DNA from: Flavobacterium sp. Leaf82
GTDB taxonomy: Bacteria; Bacteroidota; Bacteroidia; Flavobacteriales; Flavobacteriaceae
DNA length: 59,898 bases
Direction: 5' to 3'
Assembly: GCF_001422725.1 (NCBI RefSeq)
Contig: NZ_LMMA01000007.1
Coordinates: forward strand, 1-59,898
Positions 37,287 through 46,865 of the stretch are shown piece after piece. Below the pieces are notes generated by a model. That model was not told the DNA's origin and did not search any database. It saw only the letters and a list, made by a program, of their open reading frames with translations. Position 1 is the stretch's first letter; the number at the start of each line of letters is the position of its first letter. Both the position numbers and the translations under genes were made by a program.

Positions 37287-38234
37287 ATGAAAGAAACAGA
37301 CAATTCCGAAAAAAATAATTTACATCCTCGAAATCTTCACCGTTCCCGTTATGATTTTGAACTTCTTATTGCGAATTGTCCAGAACTAAAACCGCAGGTT
37401 GCCGTAAATGTTCACGGAATCGAAACGATTGACTTTAGTAATCCTGTTTCGGTAAAATTGCTTAACAAAGCTTTATTACAAACCTATTACGACATACAAA
37501 ACTGGGATATTCCTAAAAATTATCTTTGTCCGCCTATTCCCGGAAGAACTGATTATATTCATTATTTAGCTGATCTACTTGCCCAAACCAATAACGGAAT
37601 CATTCCGCAAGGATCTTCTGTTTTAGGTTTAGATATAGGAACCGGAGCAAATTGTATTTATCCTATTTTAGGAAATGCTATTTACGACTGGAGTTTTGTT
37701 GGAACTGATATCGATGAAAAAGCAATAGAAAATTGCAGTAAAATCATCGAAGCAAATCCAAAATTAATTGATGCTATAAGTCTACAGCAACAAACGGAAT
37801 CTCGTTTTATCTTCAAAAATATCATCACGCCCGAAGACCGTTTTACCTTCACGATGTGTAATCCCCCATTTCATTCTTCTGCCGAAGATGCAAATCAAAG
37901 TACTGTTCGTAAAGTTTCGAACTTAACAAAGGAAAAGAAAAAAACAAATCCTATTTTAAATTTTGGAGGTCATAATGCCGAATTATGGTGCGATGGCGGA
38001 GAAATTGGTTTTATTACCCAAATGATTTACGAAAGCTCAAAATTTGCTATGCAATGTCTTTGGTTCACTACTTTGGTTTCAAAAAGAGAAAACCTTTCCA
38101 GCATTTACAAAACCTTAAACAAAGTAAACGCATCTTCAATAAAAACCATCGACATGGCTCAGGGTCAAAAAAACAGCCGCATTGTTGCCTGGACTTTTTT
38201 AAGCGAAAGTCAGCAAAAAGCCTGGAAGTTTTAA
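37287..38234 (+). CDS. rlmF: 23S rRNA (adenine-1618 N6)-methyltransferase
   Basis: A 315-residue class I methyltransferase acting on A1618 of 23S rRNA. It has the family start LHPRNLHRSRYDFELLI, PPIPGRTDYIHYLADLL, the SAM-binding GLDIGTGANCIYPILG, the acidic strand FVGTDIDEKAI and the catalytic N6-adenine motif NPPFHSS at about 193-199. The end, GQKNSRIVAWTFL, is also typical. Monocistronic. Confidence 0.92.
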   Translation: MKETDNSEKNNLHPRNLHRSRYDFELLIANCPELKPQVAVNVHGIETIDFSNPVSVKLLNKALLQTYYDIQNWDIPKNYLCPPIPGRTDYIHYLADLLAQTNNGIIPQGSSVLGLDIGTGANCIYPILGNAIYDWSFVGTDIDEKAIENCSKIIEANPKLIDAISLQQQTESRFIFKNIITPEDRFTFTMCNPPFHSSAEDANQSTVRKVSNLTKEKKKTNPILNFGGHNAELWCDGGEIGFITQMIYESSKFAMQCLWFTTLVSKRENLSSIYKTLNKVNASSIKTIDMAQGQKNSRIVAWTFLSESQQKAWKF

Positions 38235-38385
38235 TAAATAACTTTTATATCCACAATCAGTTTACGCATAAAACATACAAATCAAAATCTTAAAACATTA
38301 TAATTTTGATACTTTAAATTAAAATTCTGATACTTTATCGGTGCGCAATTTACGTACCTTTAATGTGAATTGAATTTTACAAACT

Positions 38386-39324
38386 ATGCCAAAAATATAC
38401 TTTAGACTAGCATTATTACTTATACTTACTGGTTGTTCTTCGACTAAAAAAGTAAAATTTGATGATTATGTTTTTAAAACCAAAAGCGAAAAAACAGCTT
38501 ATATCAAATCATACGACAAAGCCTTAAAACTTTGGGATATTCCTTATACCGAAGAAAATATAAAAACTACTTACGGAACGGCTCACGTTATTATGGCGGG
38601 TCCAAAAAACGGAAAAGATTTAGTTTTACTTCACGGAATGGATGCCAGTTCAACAATGTGGTATCCCAATATAAAAGTTTTAGCTAAAAAACATCGCATA
38701 TATGCCATTGATTTTATGATGGAACCAGGCAAATCTACTTTGACTTCGAAGCCCTTATCCTCAGAAGAAATTCTACTTTTATACAACGAAATTTTCGATC
38801 ATTATAAATTAAAGAAATTTGATATTGTCGCAGCTTCAAGAGGAGGCTGGATTGCCACTTTATTAGCGACTCAAAAAGGAAACTCAATCGATAAAATAGT
38901 ATTGTTAAGTCCGGCGCAAACCTTTAAATTTATTGATAAAGTTGGTAAAACGACTTCTGCTTTAATGCTAAAACTTTTTCCAAGCGAAAAGAAATTTGGA
39001 AAGACACTAAATACATTTTCAACACATCCTGAAAAAATTAGTCCTATTTACAAACGACAATTTTATTTGGCTAATAAATATGCCAAATCGAATTCAAGTA
39101 TGTTAAAAATGCATCCCTTTTCTGATGATGAATTAAAAATGATTACGAATCCCGTTTTAGTTTTAATAGGCGATCATGATGTCATCAATTCTGAAGAAAG
39201 CTTAGAAAGGGCAAATAAATATTTAAGCAAGGTTAAAACCCAAACTATTAAAGATGCTGGACATTTTTTATCCATCGATCAGTCGAAAATAGTAAATGAT
39301 GCCACGATTAATTTTTTAGAATAA
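38386..39324 (+). CDS. Alpha/beta hydrolase lipoprotein
   Basis: A 312-residue envelope-anchored hydrolase. The signal peptide ends in LTGC (acylated Cys17). The oxyanion region is LLHGMDASS; the nucleophile is Ser151 in VAASRGGW, an elbow with Ala rather than Gly at the first position; acid in IGDHDVIN, histidine in DAGHFLS. Substrate unknown. A family A palindrome follows. Confidence 0.8.
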   Translation: MPKIYFRLALLLILTGCSSTKKVKFDDYVFKTKSEKTAYIKSYDKALKLWDIPYTEENIKTTYGTAHVIMAGPKNGKDLVLLHGMDASSTMWYPNIKVLAKKHRIYAIDFMMEPGKSTLTSKPLSSEEILLLYNEIFDHYKLKKFDIVAASRGGWIATLLATQKGNSIDKIVLLSPAQTFKFIDKVGKTTSALMLKLFPSEKKFGKTLNTFSTHPEKISPIYKRQFYLANKYAKSNSSMLKMHPFSDDELKMITNPVLVLIGDHDVINSEESLERANKYLSKVKTQTIKDAGHFLSIDQSKIVNDATINFLE

Positions 39325-39335
39325 GATCTTAAAAT

Positions 39336-39397
39336 TTGCCACGAATTCACGAATTAAATTTAATTCAAACTGATATAAATTCTTGAATTCGTGGCAA
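39336..39397. repeat. Family A palindrome before uvrB
   Basis: TTGCCACGAATTCA at 39336-39349 and its exact mirror at 39384-39397 enclose 34 bases. Confidence 0.75.
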
Positions 39398-39458
39398 CTC
39401 TTTTTTATAGAATTCAAACTTTGTATCTTTACAAAACTAATCTTTTCATCAGTCAAAA

Positions 39459-41450
39459 ATGAATTTCCAAGTATCCTCAGAGTATAGTCCAAAAGGTGAT
39501 CAGCCACAAGCAATCGAAAAGCTTTCGCAAGGTGTAATCGATGGCGAAAAATACCAGACTTTATTAGGAGTTACCGGATCCGGAAAAACATTTACGGTGG
39601 CAAATGTTATTCAGGAAGTTCAGAGACCTACTTTAGTTCTGGCACACAACAAAACTTTGGCAGCGCAATTGTATTCTGAGTTCAAACAATTTTTCCCAAA
39701 TAATGCGGTCGAATATTTTGTTTCGTACTACGATTATTACCAACCAGAAGCTTTTATGCCTGTAACAGGAGTTTTTATTGAGAAAGATTTATCTATCAAT
39801 GAAGAGCTCGAAAAAATGCGTTTAAGCACGACTTCTTCCCTACTTTCAGGACGTCGGGATGTTTTGGTTGTCGCTTCTGTTTCGTGTTTATATGGTATTG
39901 GAAATCCAGTTGAATTTAAAAAAAATGTAATTGAAATAACCAGAGATCAGGCTATTTCGAGAACTAAATTACTTCATAGTCTCGTTCAAAGTTTATACGC
40001 CAGAACTGAGGCCGATTTTAATCCGGGAACTTTTAGAATAAAAGGTGATACGGTCGAAGTATATCCCAGTTATGCCGATGACGCTTACAGAATACACTTT
40101 TTTGGCGACGAAATCGAAGAAATAGAATCATTTGATGTCAAGACCTCACAAGTGATTGAAAAATTTAAAAGACTTACTATTTATCCCGCTAATATGTTTG
40201 TAACATCTCCGGATGTTCTACAAGGCGCCATTTGGGAAATTCAGCAAGATTTGGTCAAACAAGTTGATTATTTTAAAGAAATAGGAAAACACCTTGAAGC
40301 CAAACGTCTGGAAGAACGTACCAATTTTGACTTAGAAATGATACGGGAATTAGGATATTGCTCCGGAATCGAAAATTACTCCAGATATCTTGACGGAAGA
40401 CAAGCCGGAACGAGACCGTTCTGTTTATTAGATTATTTCCCAAGTGATTATTTGATGGTTGTTGACGAAAGCCACGTAACCGTTTCTCAGGTTCATGCCA
40501 TGTATGGAGGCGACAGAAGCCGTAAAGAAAATCTGGTTGAATACGGTTTCCGATTACCTGCCGCAATGGACAACAGGCCTTTGAAATTTGAAGAATTTGA
40601 AGCCATACAAAATCAGGTAATTTACGTATCTGCAACACCCGCAGATTACGAATTACAAAAAACAGATGGTATTTATGTAGAACAAATTATTCGCCCAACG
40701 GGATTATTAGATCCAATTATCGAAGTAAGACCAAGCTTGAATCAAATTGATGATCTTATCGAAGAAATTCAGGTGCGCTGCGAATTAGACGAAAGGGTTT
40801 TAGTAACTACGCTGACTAAAAGAATGGCCGAAGAATTAGCCAAATATTTAACTAAAGTAAACATTCGTTGTCGTTACATACATTCTGAAGTAGATACGCT
40901 GGAACGTATCGAAATTATGCAGGATTTGCGAAAAGGTATTTTTGATGTTCTTATTGGGGTAAACTTACTTCGTGAAGGACTTGATTTACCGGAGGTTTCC
41001 CTTGTTGCGATTTTAGATGCTGATAAAGAAGGTTTTCTTCGTAATCACAGATCTCTGACGCAAACTATTGGTCGTGCGGCAAGAAACCTGAACGGAAAAG
41101 CAATTTTGTATGCTGATAAAGTTACGGCAAGTATGCAACGAACAATTGACGAAACCGAATATCGCAGAACCAAACAGATTAATTATAATACAGAACATGG
41201 CATTGTACCTCAAGCTCTAAATAAAAAAATCGACAGTGCTTTTACCAAAAATCCTTTGGTAGAATACGAATTGGGTCATACATTATCTGCTGCTGCCGAA
41301 CCGGAAACGGCTTATTTATCGAAATCTGAATTGGAGAAAATGATCCGCGAAAAACGCAAATCAATGGAAAAAGCAGCAAAAGAACTCGATTTTTTGCAAG
41401 CTGCTAAATTGCGTGACGATATTAAAAAACTACAGGAACAATTGGCTTAA
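39459..41450 (+). CDS. uvrB: Excinuclease ABC subunit B
   Basis: DNA damage verification helicase of nucleotide excision repair. The 663-residue product has Walker A in LLGVTGSGKTFTVANV, the beta-hairpin region VSYYDYYQPEAFMP, helicase motifs DYLMVVDESHVT, VIYVSATPADYE, LIGVNLLREGLDLPEV and QTIGRAARN, and the C-terminal UVR motif (LEKMIREKRKSMEKAAKELD). Length is normal. Its stop overlaps the stop of the convergent terB-like gene by four bases. Confidence 0.98.
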   Translation: MNFQVSSEYSPKGDQPQAIEKLSQGVIDGEKYQTLLGVTGSGKTFTVANVIQEVQRPTLVLAHNKTLAAQLYSEFKQFFPNNAVEYFVSYYDYYQPEAFMPVTGVFIEKDLSINEELEKMRLSTTSSLLSGRRDVLVVASVSCLYGIGNPVEFKKNVIEITRDQAISRTKLLHSLVQSLYARTEADFNPGTFRIKGDTVEVYPSYADDAYRIHFFGDEIEEIESFDVKTSQVIEKFKRLTIYPANMFVTSPDVLQGAIWEIQQDLVKQVDYFKEIGKHLEAKRLEERTNFDLEMIRELGYCSGIENYSRYLDGRQAGTRPFCLLDYFPSDYLMVVDESHVTVSQVHAMYGGDRSRKENLVEYGFRLPAAMDNRPLKFEEFEAIQNQVIYVSATPADYELQKTDGIYVEQIIRPTGLLDPIIEVRPSLNQIDDLIEEIQVRCELDERVLVTTLTKRMAEELAKYLTKVNIRCRYIHSEVDTLERIEIMQDLRKGIFDVLIGVNLLREGLDLPEVSLVAILDADKEGFLRNHRSLTQTIGRAARNLNGKAILYADKVTASMQRTIDETEYRRTKQINYNTEHGIVPQALNKKIDSAFTKNPLVEYELGHTLSAAAEPETAYLSKSELEKMIREKRKSMEKAAKELDFLQAAKLRDDIKKLQEQLA

Positions 41451-41848
41451 TTGTGTTGTTCCTGAAAAACTTTCAATAAAACTTTAGGATCAATTATAGC
41501 GTTTGGAGCTTCTTTCATTAAATCTAAAACGCGTTTGGTTGCATTTGGATTCAATCCCATCTCGATCGCAATTTGCTGTATCGCTTTGGCTTCTTTTTCA
41601 TGCAAAATACCATCGCAATACATGATAAGCGCTAATCTGTAAAACTGCTGAATCCTTTGAAACTCAGATTTTATAACCTGAGTCGAATGTTCCTGATGAA
41701 ATAAATCCTTAAAAACAGCTAATTCAATATTTAATTCCTTAGCCACCAACCACAAAAATTCATATTCTCTTTTATGCAATTGCCCATCAACAGTAGAAAA
41801 AGCAATCATTTCTAAAAGTAAACTTCTCTTTTGTGTTTCGGTATTCAT
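41447..41848 (-). CDS. TerB-like protein
   Basis: A 133-residue all-helical protein from the ATG at 41848 (MNTETQKRSLLLEMIAFS); an upstream ATG would add 19 residues of asparagine/lysine-rich sequence and is less likely. The TerB pattern of acidic metal-binding helices shows in STVDGQLHKREYEFL and YCDGILHEKEAKAIQQIA. A tellurite-resistance link is only by family name. It converges with uvrB. Confidence 0.7.
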   Translation of the reverse strand: MNTETQKRSLLLEMIAFSTVDGQLHKREYEFLWLVAKELNIELAVFKDLFHQEHSTQVIKSEFQRIQQFYRLALIMYCDGILHEKEAKAIQQIAIEMGLNPNATKRVLDLMKEAPNAIIDPKVLLKVFQEQHN

Positions 41849-41918
41849 CAATTTATTATTTTTAGCTAAAATATTGTTTTTAAATCTAAAATGCAAAGAA
41901 CTCACAATTAGAGGTTCA

Positions 41919-41926
41919 TACTTTTG
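41919..41926 (+). promoter_or_regulatory. Promoter -7 box of the dipeptide epimerase gene
   Basis: TACTTTTG, 57 bases before the ATG at 41984. It supports the shorter start, since an upstream TTG at 41924 falls inside the box. Confidence 0.5.
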
Positions 41927-41983
41927 TATTGTTGTGGATTACCGCTGTTTTATTTGAAATATAAAAAACCATTCGAACTCATT

Positions 41984-42994
41984 ATGGAACTAATTTTAAG
42001 AGAATATAATTTACAATTAAAACATACTTTTACCATTTCCAGAGAATCGATTGATTTTCAGCCTTCTTTGATTGTTGAACTAAAAAGCGATGGTTTTTCG
42101 GGTTTTGGAGAAGCAACTTCAAATCCGTATTACAAAACTACTGTTCCTGTAATGATTCAGGATTTAGAAAAAATCAGAACTTTAATCGAAAGTACTGATG
42201 ATGAAACTCCCGATGCTTTTTGGGCAAAAATATATCCATATTTAAAAAGCGATATGTTTGCTTTATGCGCTTTAGATCTAGCTTATAATGATCTTTATGC
42301 CCGTGAAAAAGGCAAAAAACTATACGAATTATGGAATTATACTATCGAAAATAATCCGCTTACAGATTACACAATCGGGATTGCTTCTATAGAAAAAATG
42401 GTTTCGAAAATGCAGGAACTTCCGTGGCCTATTTATAAAATAAAACTTGGAACCAAAGAAGATATCGCAATCGTAAAAGAACTTCGCAAACACACGGATG
42501 CAATTTTTAGAATTGATGCCAATTGCGGTTGGGGCGTTGAGGAAACGATTAATAATGCCATTGAACTTAAAAAATTAGGCGTAGAATTTCTCGAACAACC
42601 CATGAAAGCGGATAATTGGGATGCTCACAAAGAAGTTTTCAAACATTCGGTTTTACCCATAATTGCCGATGAAAGCTGTATTATAGAAGAAGATGTTGCC
42701 AAATGTTTCAACCATTTTCATGGCGTAAATGTAAAATTGGTAAAATGCGGCGGATTAACTCCCGGAAAACGCATGATCGAAGAAGCTAAAAAACTAGGTT
42801 TAAAAACAATGGTGGGCTGCATGACCGAATCAACAGTAGGAATTTCGGCAATTGCGCATTTGTTGCCTCAATTAGATTATGTCGATATGGATGGCGCTTT
42901 GCTTTTAGCCCAGGATATTGCAACCGGAGTAACGATAAAAAATGGCGTAATTCATTACTCTGAACTTAACGGAACGGGAGTTACTTTAATCTAA
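41984..42994 (+). CDS. Dipeptide epimerase (L-Ala-D/L-Glu epimerase type)
   Basis: Enolase-superfamily, muconate-lactonising subgroup enzyme of 336 residues from the ATG at 41984 (MELILREYNLQLKHTFTIS). The catalytic lysine motif is PIYKIKLG, magnesium ligands are in FRIDANCGW, FLEQPM and IADESC, and the second lysine is in NVKLVKCGG. Ends with the DMDGALLLAQD segment of Ala-Glu epimerases. The likely task is recycling of murein-derived dipeptides, although many homologues act on other dipeptides. A PLP enzyme gene follows after 6 bases. Confidence 0.88.
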   Translation: MELILREYNLQLKHTFTISRESIDFQPSLIVELKSDGFSGFGEATSNPYYKTTVPVMIQDLEKIRTLIESTDDETPDAFWAKIYPYLKSDMFALCALDLAYNDLYAREKGKKLYELWNYTIENNPLTDYTIGIASIEKMVSKMQELPWPIYKIKLGTKEDIAIVKELRKHTDAIFRIDANCGWGVEETINNAIELKKLGVEFLEQPMKADNWDAHKEVFKHSVLPIIADESCIIEEDVAKCFNHFHGVNVKLVKCGGLTPGKRMIEEAKKLGLKTMVGCMTESTVGISAIAHLLPQLDYVDMDGALLLAQDIATGVTIKNGVIHYSELNGTGVTLI

Positions 42995-43000
42995 AATGTT

Positions 43001-44023
43001 ATGAATGTCAGCCAATTTCCGGATAGAATTATTGAGATTGACCACAAACATTATTTGTATTTTGGAGGAACTGCCTATTTAGGATTACCAACTAATAAAG
43101 ACTTTCAGGAATTGGTAATCAACAACATTAAGAAATGGGGAACCACTTACGGAAGTTCCAGAAGCGCAAATATAAAATTAACAGCTTATGAAAATGGGGA
43201 AGCTTTTCTAGCCAATCATATCAAAGCCGAAAGTGCCGTTACGGTTTCGTCAGGAATGCTTGCAGGAAAAATGGTGATCGACGAATTGAGTAAAAATACA
43301 GATTGCTTTTTTCACTTTAGCGATATTCACAACGCTATTAAAACGAATAGTTTACCTGTATTTTTAAACGATGAAATAAATCCTCGTTTGTTAGATTCTA
43401 ATTCAGAGAGAATTACAATTCTCACAGATGGCGTTCCGTCTTTTCAAACTAAAGCAATCGATTTATCGGTTTTAGCAAAAATTCCGAATCATAAAGAAAT
43501 TACACTTGTTATTGATGAATCGCATTCTCTTGGAATATTAGGAAAAAATGGCTGCGGAATTTATTCTGAAATCAATCTTCCAATTAAAAGAAAAATTACA
43601 GTTTCGTCTTTAGGAAAAGCGTTTGGTCTAAACGGCGGCGTTATCGCAAGTGACGCTTCTTTCATCAATCAAATAAAAAATCTGGACACGTTTATTTCTG
43701 CCGCCGGAATGAATCCTGCATTTGTTCAGACTTTGTCCGATGCTTCAAATCTTTATAAAATTCAGCATCAAAAATTACTCGAAAATCTGGATTATATGGA
43801 TCGAAAGTTACTTAAAAATGACACAATCAAATTTGATAGAAACTACCCGCTAATCTATTTAGAAAACGAAAATCTAATCGGGAAATTAAAAGAAAACAAG
43901 ATTATCATCGCCAATTTTAAATATCAGAAAAACGAAAGAAATCTAAATAGAATTGTCATAACTGCCAATCATTTGCATGAAGATTTGGACAAATTAGTAA
44001 ATATTTTAAACGAAAATAGCTAA
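43001..44023 (+). CDS. PLP-dependent alpha-oxoamine synthase-like enzyme
   Basis: A 340-residue fold-type I PLP protein related to 8-amino-7-oxononanoate synthase and glycine C-acetyltransferase but about 50 residues shorter. Landmarks are YLGLPTNKDFQELV, the GTTYGSSRSAN loop, the cofactor-binding VIDESHSLGILG and the Schiff-base lysine in SSLGKAFGLNGG. It follows the dipeptide epimerase by 6 bases, so they form an operon. No biotin genes are near; its reaction is probably not biotin synthesis, and the partnership suggests use of an amino acid released from dipeptides. That is inference. Confidence 0.78.
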   Translation: MNVSQFPDRIIEIDHKHYLYFGGTAYLGLPTNKDFQELVINNIKKWGTTYGSSRSANIKLTAYENGEAFLANHIKAESAVTVSSGMLAGKMVIDELSKNTDCFFHFSDIHNAIKTNSLPVFLNDEINPRLLDSNSERITILTDGVPSFQTKAIDLSVLAKIPNHKEITLVIDESHSLGILGKNGCGIYSEINLPIKRKITVSSLGKAFGLNGGVIASDASFINQIKNLDTFISAAGMNPAFVQTLSDASNLYKIQHQKLLENLDYMDRKLLKNDTIKFDRNYPLIYLENENLIGKLKENKIIIANFKYQKNERNLNRIVITANHLHEDLDKLVNILNENS

Positions 44024-44041
44024 AAAAGGAGTGAAAAGGTC

Positions 44042-44117
44042 GCCACGAATGACACTAATTTTCACTAATTGCATTGCGGTAAAGTTTTAATTTGTGAAAA
44101 TTCGTGAAATTCGTGGC
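44042..44117. repeat. Family A palindrome before the DUF1456 gene
   Basis: GCCACGAATGACACTAATTTTCAC-type left arm, from 44042, and right arm GTGAAAATTCGTGAAATTCGTGGC ending at 44117, imperfectly paired. Confidence 0.65.
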
Positions 44118-44168
44118 AAAAAAACTTAGCTCAACTTAATAAATTGTAATCAAATTAGTTTTAAAACG

Positions 44169-44176
44169 TACCTTTG
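44169..44176 (+). promoter_or_regulatory. Promoter -7 box of the DUF1456 gene
   Basis: TACCTTTG, 14 bases before the start codon. Confidence 0.5.
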
Positions 44177-44190
44177 TAAAAAATTAAACG

Positions 44191-44655
44191 ATGACAAACA
44201 ACGATATCCTAAAAAAACTTCGCGTGGCTTTGATGCTCCGTGACGACCAAATAGTTGAAATTTTAGAATTAGTAGATTTTAGAATTACAAAATCAGAATT
44301 GGGCGCTTTTTTTAGAGCCGAAGATCATGAAAATTACATGGAATGTGGTGATCAGGTTTTACGTAATTTCTTAAACGGATTGGTAATTCATTTAAGAGGA
44401 ACGAAAGAAAACCCGAAAAACCCAAATGATGTTTTAGCAAAACATAAAGCTGAAATACCAAAGAAAGACAGCACTAAAGAAAGACCAGAATTTAAAGCTA
44501 GCGCAAAAGATGCTGAAAGAGGAAGAGGCGATAAAGCTCCTTCTAAATCGGGTCCAGCAGCTGGAAAACCTAAAAAGAAAGAATTCCCTAAAGGAAATGG
44601 AAAGACATCTGTTGTAGAAAAAGTGATTTACAAAAACGGTAAGAATAAGAAATAG
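44191..44655 (+). CDS. DUF1456 (YehS-like) protein
   Basis: A 154-residue protein. Two DUF1456 repeats span about 3-70: NDILKKLRVALMLRDDQIVEILEL and VDFRITKSELGAFFRAEDHENYMECGDQVLRNFLNGL. The remainder is a lysine-rich, low-complexity tail (about 75-154) that may bind nucleic acid. Function unknown. Monocistronic. Confidence 0.82.
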   Translation: MTNNDILKKLRVALMLRDDQIVEILELVDFRITKSELGAFFRAEDHENYMECGDQVLRNFLNGLVIHLRGTKENPKNPNDVLAKHKAEIPKKDSTKERPEFKASAKDAERGRGDKAPSKSGPAAGKPKKKEFPKGNGKTSVVEKVIYKNGKNKK

Positions 44656-44668
44656 TTACTATTTACTT

Positions 44669-44880
44669 AACCGCAAAGTGCGCAAAGATTTACGCAGAGT
44701 GTGCAAAGTTTTTTAGCCACGAATTCACGAATTATTTTCATAATCTTGAAAACAAAAATTAGTGAATTCGTGGCTATTATTTTAAACACAAAAAGTTCGC
44801 AAAGCTGTATAGATAAAGCTTTGCGAACTTTGCGTTTTTATTTAAAATCTATATAAAGAATCTTTGCGCACTTTGCGGTT
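44669..44880. repeat. Nested long palindrome, families B and A
   Basis: Outer perfect 22-bp arms at 44669-44690 and 44859-44880 begin AACCGCAAAG. Inside are a family A hairpin (TAGCCACGAATTCAC 44714-44728 with its mirror 44762-44776) and another B hairpin (AAAGTTCGCAAAGCT 44792-44806 with its mirror 44817-44831). It fills the gap between the convergent DUF1456 and response-regulator genes. Confidence 0.85.
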
Positions 44881-44895
44881 AAATCACCACCAAAC

Positions 44896-45600
44896 CTAGA
44901 TTTTATTCTGATCAATTCGCTCAAAGAAAGCATCTTTAAATGTGGCTCCAATTGGTAATTCTTTTCCATTAATAAAAACAGAAAAACTATCGGTAGATTC
45001 TATTTGTTTTAAAGCAATTACATACGACTTATGTATCTGGATAAAATCTTTTTCCGGCAATGATTCAATTACATTTTTTAAAGACGAATGCGTGATAATT
45101 TGTTGCTTTTGAGTATGAATACAAACATAATTCTGCAGACTTTCTACGTATAAAATCTCTTCTAAAAACAACTTCTGAAATTTATTTTTGCCATCGGTTT
45201 TTACAAAAATAAAATCAGACGAATTGTTCGTCGTAACTTCTGTTTTAGGTTCTGCTTTTAATTTTGAAACTGCCTGATAAAAACGTTCAAAAGCAATTGG
45301 TTTCAATAGATAATCAATGGCATTTAGTTCAAATCCTTCTAACGCAAAATCCGGATAAGCAGTTGTAAAAATGACTTTAATATCTTTCGAAATTATTTTG
45401 GAAAGCTGTAAACCTGTTAATTGCGGCATCTGAATATCCAAAAAGATAACATCTACAGTTTGCGTATTTAGAAATTCTAATGCTTTTAATGCATCATTAA
45501 AAACGCCTACTTTTTCGAGAAAAGATACTTTATCGATATAATTTTCGAGTATGCGGGTTGCTGGCGGTTCATCATCAACAATAATACATTTAAAGTTCAT
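44896..45600 (-). CDS. LytTR-family response regulator
   Basis: A 234-residue regulator. The receiver domain (about 1-120) has the acidic pair Asp9-Asp10, phospho-acceptor Asp55 in FLDIQMP, and the conserved Thr and Lys in FTTAYP and LLKPIAFERF. The LytTR DNA-binding domain (about 135-232) has DFIFVKTDGKNKF, LYVESLQNYVCIHT and FIQIHKSYVIAL. It lies 4 bases after the sensor kinase gene and is its cognate partner. Targets unknown. Confidence 0.9.
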   Translation of the reverse strand: MNFKCIIVDDEPPATRILENYIDKVSFLEKVGVFNDALKALEFLNTQTVDVIFLDIQMPQLTGLQLSKIISKDIKVIFTTAYPDFALEGFELNAIDYLLKPIAFERFYQAVSKLKAEPKTEVTTNNSSDFIFVKTDGKNKFQKLFLEEILYVESLQNYVCIHTQKQQIITHSSLKNVIESLPEKDFIQIHKSYVIALKQIESTDSFSVFINGKELPIGATFKDAFFERIDQNKI

Positions 45601-45604
45601 GGAA

Positions 45605-46645
45605 TTATTTTTTTAGTGGTATTTTCAAATAGGTTTTAAAGGTATCGTTTTCTGCTGTTTTTTCTAATATAAATTGATCCTTGTAAGCATATTCTAAACG
45701 TTTGGTCAGATTCTCAAAACCAATTCCGGTTGATGAATAATTTTCTCCTCCTACATTATAATTAAAGGTTGATAGTTCTAAAAAGTTTCCTTTTATTTTA
45801 ATCGAAATATTCGCTTTTTTATCCGGATCATTTAATTTTGCGTGTTTAAAAACATTTTCTATAAAATGAATCAAAGCTGATGACAGAATTTTTTCAGTAG
45901 AAAAATCTCCTAGAATCTCAAAGTCTAAGTAAAGCTGATCTTCAAATCGTTTTTTCTGTAAATGAATATAGTTTTGTATAAATTGAATTTCTTTAGATAG
46001 TAAAACCTCCTCTTTATCTGTCTCTGTAATCACATAGCGAAGCAAATCTGAAAGAACCAAAATATCTGATGCTATTTCATCATCTTTTAAAATCAATTGA
46101 CTATAGAAAGAATTTAGCGTATTAAACAAAAAATGCGGACTAACTTGCGATTTCAGCATTTGAAGTTCTGCTTTCTTATTCTCTAAAAGCAATTGCTGAT
46201 TGTGTTTGTATGTTTCCTGAAATTGCCAAAATAAATAGCTCAAAGCGCTTAAAATTATTGCCGGCAATCCAAAGAAAAAATTATCCTGAATGTAATATCC
46301 AATTTTACGTGTTTCCTCCCCATAATTATGAATTCCTGTAATTTCAAACACAACTACTTCCTGCAAAAAATAACGTACTCCGGCAAAAATTAATAATGAA
46401 ACTGGAATACTCAAAAAATACAACACAACCCTTTTTCTGTTTAAAAACCAATCGCAAAAAAGATAAAAATTTAAAAGATAAACGATGAAAATGGATAACA
46501 CAAAACCTGTATTAAAAAAGAAATACATACTACTGAAAACAGAATCCAATTTTCGATTACTCACTCCAATATCCCATATATAAAAGGTTATAAATAATCC
46601 AGTAAAAAGAAGAATATGATAATAGAAAGGAATTTTTAGCTTCAT
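45605..46645 (-). CDS. LytS-type sensor histidine kinase
   Basis: A 346-residue membrane kinase with four hydrophobic helices in the first 140 residues and no extracellular sensory domain of note. The phosphorylated histidine is His171 in VSPHFLFNTLNS, and a compact ATPase domain holds ALIHFIENVFKHA and GIGFENLTKRLEYAY. This is the short Bacteroidota LytS-like layout, partnered with the downstream LytTR regulator in one operon. Confidence 0.9.
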   Translation of the reverse strand: MKLKIPFYYHILLFTGLFITFYIWDIGVSNRKLDSVFSSMYFFFNTGFVLSIFIVYLLNFYLFCDWFLNRKRVVLYFLSIPVSLLIFAGVRYFLQEVVVFEITGIHNYGEETRKIGYYIQDNFFFGLPAIILSALSYLFWQFQETYKHNQQLLLENKKAELQMLKSQVSPHFLFNTLNSFYSQLILKDDEIASDILVLSDLLRYVITETDKEEVLLSKEIQFIQNYIHLQKKRFEDQLYLDFEILGDFSTEKILSSALIHFIENVFKHAKLNDPDKKANISIKIKGNFLELSTFNYNVGGENYSSTGIGFENLTKRLEYAYKDQFILEKTAENDTFKTYLKIPLKK

Positions 46646-46865
46646 ATGAATGTAATTGTTATTTCAAAAATACAACTATGACTTTATATGAATACCAGAT
46701 TTATATAAAACCTGTATTTCTTGTGATGAACTATCAAAAACAGTACATGAAATTTTTCGACATTCAATTATTAACGTTTGCAATTTGAAACTTGTCGTTT
46801 ATCAAAAACTAATAATTCACCTTAAAAGTGCCCCTACATTTGTCGTGAATTTAAAACAAATCATC

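Noticed and set aside
43001..44023. Biotin synthesis gene bioF
   Set aside because: The protein is short for BioF and lies in an operon with a dipeptide epimerase, with no biotin genes nearby.
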